Assembly: GCA_963815285.1 (NCBI GenBank)
Contig: CAWFGB010000005.1
Coordinates: 744,001-808,000 of the forward strand
Source of the DNA: JACCSI01 sp963815285
GTDB lineage: Bacteria; Acidobacteriota; Vicinamibacteria; Vicinamibacterales; UBA2999
Direction: 5' to 3'
DNA: 64,000 bases
Translations under genes and position numbers: made by a program
Part shown: positions 57,706 through 64,000 of the stretch, in pieces
How the letters are laid out: every line of letters starts with the position of its first letter
Position numbering within the stretch: position 1 is the stretch's first letter
Notes under the pieces: generated by a model
Seen by the model: the letters and a program-made list of their open reading frames with translations, nothing else
The model's database searches: none
Told to the model about the DNA's origin: nothing

Positions 57706-58749
57706 ATGACCATTCGCGAAGAGCTCGAGCGGCGGGAACAGGAGATTCTTGCGTCCGCGGCGTCGAAAAGTGCCGACAGCAAGGGTCGATTGCGCCCGGA
57801 ACGCGAGGATCCAATCCGTCCGGCGTTTCAGCGCGATCGCGATCGCATCATCCATACCAAGGCGTTTCGTCGACTCAAGCACAAGACACAGGTGTTCTTT
57901 TCCCCGGAGGGCGATCACTACCGCACCCGCCTCACGCATACCCTGGAGGTGGCGCAGATCGCGCGGAGCATCGCCAAGGTCCTGCGCCTTCACGAGGAGC
58001 TCACCGAAGCTATCGCACTCGGACATGACTTGGGGCACACGCCGTTTGGCCATGCCGGCGAGCGTGTCCTTAGCTCTCTGGTGCCAGGTGAATTCAATCA
58101 CTACGAGCAGAGCCTCCGCATCGTCGACGTCCTCGAGAACGATCGGCAGGGGCTCAACCTCACCTGGGAAGTGCGTGACGGCATCGCACGCCATTCCAAA
58201 GGCAAGAACGGCTTGCCCGTCGGGGCGCCGCCCGACCATCGCGCTTCGACCATCGAAGGCCAGGTGGCGCGCGTCGCCGACATCATCGCCTACGTCAATC
58301 ACGATTTCGACGATGCGGTCAGGGCAGGATTGCTCCGCGCCGATCAAATGCCGTCGGGGCTCGCCGAGATTCTCGGCCGGACCCCTTCGGCGCGCATCGG
58401 CCGGATGGTCAGCGACGTCGTGCACCAGACACTCGACGGCGGCCTCCAGGAGATTCGCATGAGCGAGGAAATCCTCCAGGCCACGGTGGACCTCCGCAGC
58501 TTTCTGTTTGCGTCCGTCTACGAAAACGAAGTCGCGACCGCGGAGTTCAAGAAGGCCGAGGGCATCCTGGGTGGGCTGTGGGAGAAGGTGCGTCAGCAGC
58601 CCGGGGAGTTCCTCGACAGCCGGACCATTGACGCCGAGGGGCTCGATGTGGCCGCGCAGGATTTCGTCGCCGGGATGACCGATCGATACGCGGTGAGCCT
58701 GTACGAACGGCTTTTCATCCCGAAGCCCTGGGTTGAGCTCCGAAGCTAG
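57706..58749 (+). CDS. dgt: Deoxyguanosinetriphosphate triphosphohydrolase-like protein
   Basis: HD-domain dNTPase that releases triphosphate from dNTPs. The 347 residues show RTRLTHTLEVAQIARSIAKV (His78), ALGHDLGHTPFGHAGERVLS (His107-Asp108) and the downstream Asp in RVADIIAYVNHDFDDA, completing the metal site. It is the short, bacterial Dgt2-like type, about 350 residues. ATG 57706 is chosen because TIREELERREQEIL is the family N-terminus; the frame stays open to 57481 only through low-complexity repeat sequence. The upstream array and GATAAT may regulate it. Confidence 0.92.
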   Translation: MTIREELERREQEILASAASKSADSKGRLRPEREDPIRPAFQRDRDRIIHTKAFRRLKHKTQVFFSPEGDHYRTRLTHTLEVAQIARSIAKVLRLHEELTEAIALGHDLGHTPFGHAGERVLSSLVPGEFNHYEQSLRIVDVLENDRQGLNLTWEVRDGIARHSKGKNGLPVGAPPDHRASTIEGQVARVADIIAYVNHDFDDAVRAGLLRADQMPSGLAEILGRTPSARIGRMVSDVVHQTLDGGLQEIRMSEEILQATVDLRSFLFASVYENEVATAEFKKAEGILGGLWEKVRQQPGEFLDSRTIDAEGLDVAAQDFVAGMTDRYAVSLYERLFIPKPWVELRS

Positions 58750-58806
58750 ATACCGCGAATTTCGGTGGCTTTTCCTCTCGACCGTGCCCATGCGCCCGTC
58801 AGGCGG

Positions 58807-58812
58807 TATAAT
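58807..58812 (+). promoter_or_regulatory. TATAAT -10 element of the yceD-rpmF operon
   Basis: Perfect TATAAT in the 107-base gap after dgt, 44 bases before the yceD ATG. The transcript would start near 58819 and open directly with the hairpin at 58821-58841. The -35 is not obvious. Confidence 0.5.
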
Positions 58813-58820
58813 GGGCAGTT

Positions 58821-58841
58821 CGCGTTTCGCCTGGAAACGCG
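58821..58841 (+). other. Leader hairpin at the 5' end of the yceD-rpmF message
   Basis: CGCGTTTC (58821-58828) and GAAACGCG (58834-58841) pair perfectly over eight bases around a GCCTG loop. It lies immediately after the likely transcription start and before the ATG at 58857. It could protect the mRNA 5' end or be a ribosomal-protein leader; no factor is known to bind it. Confidence 0.5.
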
Positions 58842-58856
58842 GGCGTCAGCAGCACC

Positions 58857-59390
58857 ATGAACCTGGATCTCACGCAATTCCGGCAGCCCGAAACGGACGT
58901 CGTCCGCACGTTCGCCCCTGAAGAGTTCGACGGGCGCGTCAGCCAGTTTCGTGTCGTCGAGCCAGTCGATCTCCAGCTGACGGTCCACAAGGACCACGCG
59001 CGCTACCGGCTGGCCGGGCGTCTCACGGCGACGCTCGAAATGCCTTGCAGCCGCTGTCTCGAACCGTTCCGCGAACCGCTGGATGCCAGGTTGGACATCA
59101 GGTATCTTCCGCAGTCGGACAATGCGGGAGAGGCGGAGCGCGAAGTCGAGGAGGACGATCTCTCCGACGCGTTTTATCGCGATGATCAGATCGACCTGCG
59201 CCAGTTAATGGAAGAGCAGTTTTATCTCGCGCTTCCGATGAAGCCGTTGTGCCGGGTGGACTGCAAGGGCCTCTGTCCGAACTGCGGCACGAACTTGAAC
59301 GACGCCACGTGTGCGTGCGAGATCCGCTGGGAAGATCCCCGGCTGGCGGGCCTGAAAGCGCTGATGAATCTGGATAAAGACAATGCCTAA
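58857..59390 (+). CDS. YceD/DUF177 family protein
   Basis: Family linked to 23S rRNA accumulation. The 177 residues contain the DUF177 core with MPCSRCLEPFREPLDARLDI and PLCRVDCKGLCPNCGTNLND, which together give four or five cysteines in a zinc-like arrangement. The conserved acidic stretch (EEDDLSDAFYRDDQID) lies between them. The end overlaps the rpmF start by eight bases. The yceD-rpmF-plsX order is classic. Confidence 0.9.
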   Translation: MNLDLTQFRQPETDVVRTFAPEEFDGRVSQFRVVEPVDLQLTVHKDHARYRLAGRLTATLEMPCSRCLEPFREPLDARLDIRYLPQSDNAGEAEREVEEDDLSDAFYRDDQIDLRQLMEEQFYLALPMKPLCRVDCKGLCPNCGTNLNDATCACEIRWEDPRLAGLKALMNLDKDNA

Positions 59391-59565
59391 TCCAAAACGA
59401 CGACATTCCAAGACCCGCGGCCGCAAGCGCCGCACCCACGACGCCCTCACCGCGACCACGGCGGGCAACTGTCCGCAGTGCGGGGAGCCGAAGGCCTCGC
59501 ACGTCGTCTGCAAGTACTGCGGATACTACAAGGGACGTCAGGCTCGTCCTGTCGACGAAGAATAG
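59383..59565 (+). CDS. rpmF: 50S ribosomal protein L32
   Basis: The 60 residues start PNPKRRHSKTRGRKRRTHDA and carry the zinc-type CPQCGEPKASHVVCKYCGYY with four cysteines. This is the C+ (zinc-binding) form. It overlaps yceD and leads to plsX 30 bases on. Confidence 0.96.
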   Translation: MPNPKRRHSKTRGRKRRTHDALTATTAGNCPQCGEPKASHVVCKYCGYYKGRQARPVDEE

Positions 59566-59595
59566 ACCGCATCTGACGACTGGCGCCCGAAAAGC

Positions 59596-60633
59596 ATGCG
59601 CATAGCAGTTGACGCGATGGGCGGCGATCATGCGCCGGCCCGGATCGTCGATGGCGCGCTGGCGGCGGCGCGTCACCTCGGCATCGGCGTCGATCTCGTC
59701 GGTCGCTCGAGCGCCATCCACGACGAGCTGGCGCGTCACGACGACGAGGCCAGCCTCGACGTCAGGGTGGTGGACGCCGCGGATGTCATCGAGATGTCGG
59801 AATCGCCTGCGCAGGCGTTACGGCGCAAACCGCGGGCGTCAATCCGAGTGGCTGCGGAACTGGTGGCGCGGGGTGATGCCGCGGCCCTGGTGAGCGCCGG
59901 GCATACCGGCGCCACCGTCGTGGCGGCGCACGCGGCGTTCGGCATGTTGCCGGGGGTCGATCGTCCTGCCCTGGCGCCGTCCGTGCCCACGCGGCACGGC
60001 TCAGCAGTCTTGATTGATGCCGGCGCGACGCTGGAATGCCGGCCCTCGTACCTGCTCCAGTTCGGCGTGATGGGTTCTGTATATGCCCGGACCTGGATGG
60101 GTGTGCCGAGTCCGCGTGTTGGACTGCTGTCGATTGGCGAGGAGGAGACGAAGGGCAACGAGCTGACCCGCGAGGCGCACCGGCTGTTGAAGGGTTCGTC
60201 GCTGCACTTTGTCGGCAATGTCGAGGCGCGCGAGATCTTTTCGGGTACGGCCGATGTCATTGTCTGCGACGGATTCACGGGCAACGTCGCCCTGAAGCTG
60301 AGCGAGGGCCTCGTGGAGATGGTCGAAGAGCTGCTCGCCGAGGAGCTGCAGAGCACGTTTTCGGCGCAAGTGGGGTCGTTGCTCTCGCGTCGCGCCTTTC
60401 GGCGATTTCGCAAGCGCGTGGATTATTCGGAATACGGCGGTGCCCCGCTGATGGGTGTCGCCGGTCTCTGTATTGTCGGCCATGGCCGTTCGTCAGCCAA
60501 AGCCGTCCGCAACGCCGTCGCCATGGCGTCGCGTTTTGTGAGCAGCAATGTCCTCACGCGGGTGGAGCAGGAGATCGCGGCTGCGGCGAGGCCGGGCGCG
60601 CCGGCCGCGGTGGGGCGACGAGGCGGTGACTGA
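59596..60633 (+). CDS. plsX: Phosphate acyltransferase PlsX
   Basis: Makes acyl-phosphate from acyl-ACP for phospholipid synthesis. The 345 residues start RIAVDAMGGDHAPARIVDGA and show VSAGHTGATVVAAHAAFGML, GLLSIGEEETKGNELTREAH, VCDGFTGNVALKLSEGLVEM and YGGAPLMGVAGLCIVGHGRS, all PlsX signatures. Two bases separate it from fabD. Peripheral membrane localisation is known for the family. Confidence 0.95.
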   Translation: MRIAVDAMGGDHAPARIVDGALAAARHLGIGVDLVGRSSAIHDELARHDDEASLDVRVVDAADVIEMSESPAQALRRKPRASIRVAAELVARGDAAALVSAGHTGATVVAAHAAFGMLPGVDRPALAPSVPTRHGSAVLIDAGATLECRPSYLLQFGVMGSVYARTWMGVPSPRVGLLSIGEEETKGNELTREAHRLLKGSSLHFVGNVEAREIFSGTADVIVCDGFTGNVALKLSEGLVEMVEELLAEELQSTFSAQVGSLLSRRAFRRFRKRVDYSEYGGAPLMGVAGLCIVGHGRSSAKAVRNAVAMASRFVSSNVLTRVEQEIAAAARPGAPAAVGRRGGD

Positions 60634-60635
60634 CG

Positions 60636-61565
60636 GTGATTGCATTTCTCTTTCCTGGGCAGGGTTCCCAGGCCGTTGGGATGGGCAAGGAGCTCGCGGA
60701 ACATTTCCCGGAAGCGCGTGCGGTGTTCGACGAAGCCGACGCGGCCCTGGGCGAGCCGTTGAGCAAGCTCATCTTCGAAGGTCCGCCGGAGGCATTGACC
60801 CTGACTGAAAACACCCAACCGGCCATTCTCGTGGCGAGCATCGCGGCGTACCGCGTGCTTTCCGCACGCGGAATCGAGCCGGCCATCGTTGCGGGACACA
60901 GCCTCGGTGAGTATTCCGCGCACGTGTCCGCAAATACGATGTCCTTTGTTGACGCGGTGCGCATCGTCCGCAACCGCGGCCGCTACATGCAGGAAGCGGT
61001 TCCGGTCGGCACCGGCGCCATGGCGGCAATTCTGGGCCTCGATGCCGAGGTCGTCGCCGAAGCCTGCGAACAAGCCGCTCAGGGCGAGGTGGTGAGCCTG
61101 GCCAACCTCAATGCACCGGGCCAGGTCGTGATTGCCGGCGCTGCCGCTGCCGTCGCCCGCGCGATCGAGCGCGCGAAGGCGCTCGGCGCCAAGCGCGTGA
61201 TTCCGCTGCAGGTGAGCGCGCCTTTCCACTGCGCGCTGATGGCCCCGGCCCAGGAAAGGCTCAGGCCGGAGTTACGCAGACTTGCCGCCTCGGATCCGCT
61301 CGTGCCTGTGGTGGCCAACGTCGATGCAGAGCCGAAGACCGACGCGGTCGGGGCCATCGAGGCGCTGATTCAACAGGTGTCGGCGCCAGTTCGCTGGGTG
61401 GACGTCATGCGCCGTCTCGTCGCGTACGGCGCGACCCATTTCGTCGAAGTGGGACCGGGAACGGTTCTCTGCGGGTTAGGCAAGAAAACCGCCCGTGAGG
61501 CCAGCTTCACGCACATCGATGCCCCAAAGCATCTGGCGCGGGTTGAGGCCCTGTTTACGCCATGA
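60636..61565 (+). CDS. fabD: Malonyl-CoA:ACP transacylase
   Basis: Loads malonate on ACP. The 309 residues show FLFPGQGSQAVGMGKELAEH, the nucleophile elbow GHSLGEYSAH with catalytic Ser, QEAVPVGTGAMAAILGLDAE and the catalytic His in VSAPFHCALMAPAQERLRPE. GTG start 60636. The end overlaps fabG by four bases. After GEYSAH the sequence reads VSANTMSF where many have VAAGALSF, a harmless-looking variant. Confidence 0.95.
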   Translation: MIAFLFPGQGSQAVGMGKELAEHFPEARAVFDEADAALGEPLSKLIFEGPPEALTLTENTQPAILVASIAAYRVLSARGIEPAIVAGHSLGEYSAHVSANTMSFVDAVRIVRNRGRYMQEAVPVGTGAMAAILGLDAEVVAEACEQAAQGEVVSLANLNAPGQVVIAGAAAAVARAIERAKALGAKRVIPLQVSAPFHCALMAPAQERLRPELRRLAASDPLVPVVANVDAEPKTDAVGAIEALIQQVSAPVRWVDVMRRLVAYGATHFVEVGPGTVLCGLGKKTAREASFTHIDAPKHLARVEALFTP

Positions 61566-62311
61566 GTGCTGCCAACGGCGTCGCCAACAAGGTGACGGTG
61601 GTCACGGGCGCTTCGCGCGGCATTGGTCGTGCGATTGCCCTGGAACTCGCCCACAGAGGGGCGTTCGTGGTCGCCGCGGCGCGCGGCACCAACGCGCAAG
61701 GAACTGTCGATGACATCATTGCCGCCGGTGGCAAAGCCGAGGTGGCGTCGGCGGATATGACCGAAGCCGCGTCGCTCGAAGCGCTCATTGGCGGCACCGT
61801 CGCACGTCATGGACGGCTCGACATCCTGATCAGCAATGCTGGCATCACCCGGGATCAGTTGATGCTGAGAATGAAGCGCGCCGACTGGGACGAGGTGATC
61901 GCGACCAACCTGACCGCAGCCTTCACGCTGTGCCAGGCGGCGCTCAAACCGATGATTCGCCAGCGCAGCGGTCGCATCGTCGCCGTCAGTTCCGTGGTCG
62001 GCCAGACCGGCAATGCGGGGCAGGCGAACTATGCGGCGTCGAAGGCCGGGTTGATTGGCTTCTGCAAATCGCTCGCGAAGGAAGTCGCCTCGCGCAACGT
62101 CACCGTCAACGTCGTGGCGCCGGGTCTGATTGACACCGACATGACGCGCGCTCTCACGGCTGATGCGAAGACGGACTGGGCGGTGCAAATTCCGCTCGGC
62201 CGGCCGGGACGGCCCGAGGATGTCGCGGCCGCCGTATGTTTCCTCGCCTCAGATGAGGCGTCGTATATTACAGGGCAGGTTCTCGCCGTTAACGGTGGCA
62301 TGTACATGTAG
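61562..62311 (+). CDS. fabG: 3-oxoacyl-[ACP] reductase
   Basis: NADPH-dependent SDR of fatty acid elongation. The 249 residues show the cofactor motif VVTGASRGIGRAIALELAHR, NAGITRDQLMLRMKRADWDE, and the catalytic YAASK in GNAGQANYAASKAGLIGFCK with VSSVV serine. GMYM at the end is the usual FabG close. The stop overlaps a strong hairpin before acpP. Confidence 0.95.
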   Translation: MSAANGVANKVTVVTGASRGIGRAIALELAHRGAFVVAAARGTNAQGTVDDIIAAGGKAEVASADMTEAASLEALIGGTVARHGRLDILISNAGITRDQLMLRMKRADWDEVIATNLTAAFTLCQAALKPMIRQRSGRIVAVSSVVGQTGNAGQANYAASKAGLIGFCKSLAKEVASRNVTVNVVAPGLIDTDMTRALTADAKTDWAVQIPLGRPGRPEDVAAAVCFLASDEASYITGQVLAVNGGMYM

Positions 62312-62330
62312 GCCGGTCTTTCGACCGGCC
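62311..62330 (+). terminator. Perfect hairpin between fabG and acpP
   Basis: GGCCGGTC (62311-62318) and GACCGGCC (62323-62330) form eight base pairs around a TTTC loop, beginning at the last base of the fabG stop. It lacks a T-tract. It may protect or attenuate, since acpP must be expressed far above fabG. Confidence 0.5.
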
Positions 62331-62425
62331 GAGTCGTCGAGCGGCCATTGGTCTTTTCTGACCGGGGCCAGATATCGTTGGTGTCCGTGTTGTCGTTCGG
62401 AACGCGGGTTTGACAGGAGGATTAA

Positions 62426-62665
62426 GTGGCCGTTGCCGATAAGGTGAAAAGCATCATCGTGGAGCAGTTGGGCGTCGATGAAGAAGAAGTGACGCCGGAC
62501 GCATCGTTTGTCGACGACCTCGGCGCCGATTCGCTCGATACGGTCGAGCTCGTCATGGCATTCGAGGAGGAGTTCGGGATCGAGATTCCGGACGAAGACG
62601 CCGAGAAGATCACTCGCGTCAAAGAAGCGGTCGAGTACATCGAGGCGCACGCCAAGAAGAAGTAG
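62426..62665 (+). CDS. acpP: Acyl carrier protein
   Basis: Carries growing acyl chains on phosphopantetheine. The 79 residues show the attachment site DDLGADSLDTVELVMAFEEE with Ser, then FGIEIPDEDAEKITRVKEAV. GTG 62426 is preceded by an excellent AGGAGG (62415-62420), five bases away. Complete and very acidic as usual. Confidence 0.97.
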   Translation: MAVADKVKSIIVEQLGVDEEEVTPDASFVDDLGADSLDTVELVMAFEEEFGIEIPDEDAEKITRVKEAVEYIEAHAKKK

Positions 62666-62707
62666 CGGCGTGGCCTCCTCTCGGCCCGCACCGGGCACGG
62701 AGGAATA

Positions 62708-63949
62708 TTGAGCAGGCGAGTCGTCGTGACCGGCGTGGGACTGGTGTCCCCCGTCGGTATTGGCACCCAGACCAACTGGGAGGCCCTTTGCAGCGGAGTC
62801 AGCGGCATCGGCCCGATCACCCGTTTTGACGCGTCGGCGTTTTCGACACGCTTTGCCGGTGAGGTGAAAAATTTCGATCCCTTGCGGTGGATCGAAAAGA
62901 AAGAACTGAAGAAGATGGACATCTTCATTCAGTTCGCCATCGCGGCCTCGCAGTTCGCGATGGACGATGCGAAGTTCACAGTGACGCCGGACATCGCGCC
63001 GCGCGTCGGCGTGTTCATCGCGTCGGGCATTGGCGGATTCACGACCATCGAGCGCGAGCACAAGGCCCTGCTCGAAGGCGGACCGCGCAAAATCTCGCCG
63101 TTCTTCATTCCCAGCGCCATCATCAACCTGGCTGCCGGCCAGGTGTCGATCCGCTTTGGCGCGAAGGGACCCAACTCCGCGACCTGCACCGCATGTACCG
63201 CGTCGGCTCACGCCATCGGTGATGCCTGGGAGATCATCCGGCGCGGCGCCGCCGACGCGATGATCGCCGGCGGCTCGGAGGCCGCAATTTGCGCGATGGG
63301 CGTCGGCGGATTCGCCGCGCTTCGCGCCCTCTCGACGCGCAACGACGATCCGTCGCATGCCAGTCGGCCTTTCGACAAGGATCGCGACGGGTTCGTGCTC
63401 GGCGAAGGGGCGGGCGTGCTAGTGCTCGAGGACCTCGAGTTCGCCAAGCGCCGCGGTGCTCCGATCTTCGCCGAGATGGTCGGCTACGGCATGTCGGGCG
63501 ACGCGTACCACATCACCGCACCGACCGAGGACGGCGACGGCGCCTGCCGGGTCATGCTGGCGGCCTTGGAGTCTGCCGGCATCGGTCCCGAGGATGTGGA
63601 CTACGTCAACGCCCACGGCACGTCTACGCCGCACAACGACCGCATCGAGACGATCGCCATCAAGCGTGCGTTTGGCGCGCATGCGTCGAAACTCGCGGTG
63701 TCCTCGACCAAATCGATGACCGGACACTTGCTGGGTGCGGCCGGCGGCCTGGAGGCGGGCATCACCGTGCTCGCCGTGCATCATCAGCGGATTCCGCCGA
63801 CCATCAACCTGGAGCAGGCCGACGAGGGACTCGATCTCGATTACGTGCCCAAGGTGTCGCGTGAGGCGAAGATCCGCTACGCACTCAGCAACTCGTTTGG
63901 ATTCGGCGGCACCAACGGCTCCTTACTTTTCAAGAGCTACCAAGAATGA
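62708..63949 (+). CDS. fabF: 3-oxoacyl-[ACP] synthase II
   Basis: Condensing enzyme of fatty acid elongation. The 413 residues show VVVTGVGLVSPVGIGTQTNW, the nucleophile Cys in NSATCTACTASAHAIGDAWE, His in VNAHGTSTPHNDRIET, and His in SSTKSMTGHLLGAAGGLEA. The closing ALSNSFGFGGTNGSLLF is the family signature. TTG start 62708. In this order the next gene is normally rnc, which begins beyond the window. Confidence 0.95.
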   Translation: MSRRVVVTGVGLVSPVGIGTQTNWEALCSGVSGIGPITRFDASAFSTRFAGEVKNFDPLRWIEKKELKKMDIFIQFAIAASQFAMDDAKFTVTPDIAPRVGVFIASGIGGFTTIEREHKALLEGGPRKISPFFIPSAIINLAAGQVSIRFGAKGPNSATCTACTASAHAIGDAWEIIRRGAADAMIAGGSEAAICAMGVGGFAALRALSTRNDDPSHASRPFDKDRDGFVLGEGAGVLVLEDLEFAKRRGAPIFAEMVGYGMSGDAYHITAPTEDGDGACRVMLAALESAGIGPEDVDYVNAHGTSTPHNDRIETIAIKRAFGAHASKLAVSSTKSMTGHLLGAAGGLEAGITVLAVHHQRIPPTINLEQADEGLDLDYVPKVSREAKIRYALSNSFGFGGTNGSLLFKSYQE

Positions 63950-63964
63950 ACCGCGTCGTTCGTG

Positions 63965-63982
63965 CACTTCGTGTCCTTGGTG
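63965..63982 (+). repeat. CACTTCGTGTCCTTGGTG-type repeat after fabF
   Basis: CACTTCGTGTCCTTGGTG, 15 bases after the fabF stop, shares the core GTGTCCTTnGTG with the hairpin at 56168. It may be one copy of a dispersed intergenic repeat family. The remaining sequence to the right edge is non-coding apart from a possible ATG at 63993. Confidence 0.4.
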
Positions 63983-64000
63983 TGGAATTCAGATGAAGAT

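Noticed and set aside
56938..58791. A 617-residue open frame on the minus strand
   Set aside because: It crosses two good genes (deoB, dgt) and the repeat array, with no family resemblance.
62411..62416. TTGACA as a -35 box for acpP
   Set aside because: It overlaps the Shine-Dalgarno AGGAGG and has no -10 before the start codon.

Overview
The window is one stretch of a GC-rich Gram-negative chromosome, almost fully coding, with no rRNA, tRNA, phage, transposase or CRISPR array. It has an outer membrane (BamA, Skp, Lol exporter, LpxA/LpxI, TonB and beta-barrel proteins), futalosine-route menaquinone genes, an HspR-type repressor behind dnaK-dnaJ, and DUF6677, DUF6600-like and PA-IL-lectin-like proteins. 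I infer an Acidobacteriota member, most likely class Vicinamibacteria. This rests on gene content, not on a marker search.

Layout. 1-13 kb: end of lnt, prfB with an intact programmed +1 frameshift, class A PBP and a FecR-like protein (minus strand), then dnaK-dnaJ-hspR, a sigma-70 factor, a DnaC-like loader and hemW. 12.6-15.1 kb: a tandem pair of related secreted proteins, a beta-barrel and a lectin-like protein divergently paired, and a mirrored array of short degenerate repeats. 15.1-20.4 kb: acyl-CoA dehydrogenase, meaB, a methylmalonyl-CoA epimerase fused to a metallo-beta-lactamase-fold domain, MTA phosphorylase and a PfkB kinase. 20.4-26.9 kb (minus): an efflux operon of TetR regulator, lipoprotein adaptor, and one 1493-residue protein joining an RND pump to a TolC-like channel. 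27-34 kb: small membrane proteins, enoyl-CoA hydratase, ribH-nusB-lysS-lolC-lolD, and on the minus strand an unlisted 51-residue metallothionein-like gene.

34-48 kb: an NHL-repeat/M23-like protein, a collagen-like secreted protein, a barrel, clpC, then an envelope block bamA - lipoprotein - skp - fabZ::lpxA fusion - lpxI - Gfo/Idh oxidoreductase. 48-53.8 kb: a menaquinone operon holding a cysteine-free MqnE-like protein, mqnA, mqnC, an aminodeoxyfutalosine-deaminase-like amidohydrolase, a UbiA prenyltransferase and menG. 53.9-64 kb: TonB-like protein, miaA-hfq, deoB, dgt behind a 10-bp G-rich repeat array, then yceD-rpmF-plsX-fabD-fabG-acpP-fabF, the classic fatty-acid cluster.

Themes. Several normally separate proteins are fused (RND::TolC, FabZ::LpxA, epimerase::MBL). 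Many genes overlap by 1-4 bases, so translational coupling is likely. TATAAT-like hexamers repeatedly sit 0-10 bases before start codons, hinting at leaderless transcripts. The most unusual items are the RND::TolC protein with its internal signal peptide and the cysteine-free radical-SAM-like protein in the menaquinone operon.
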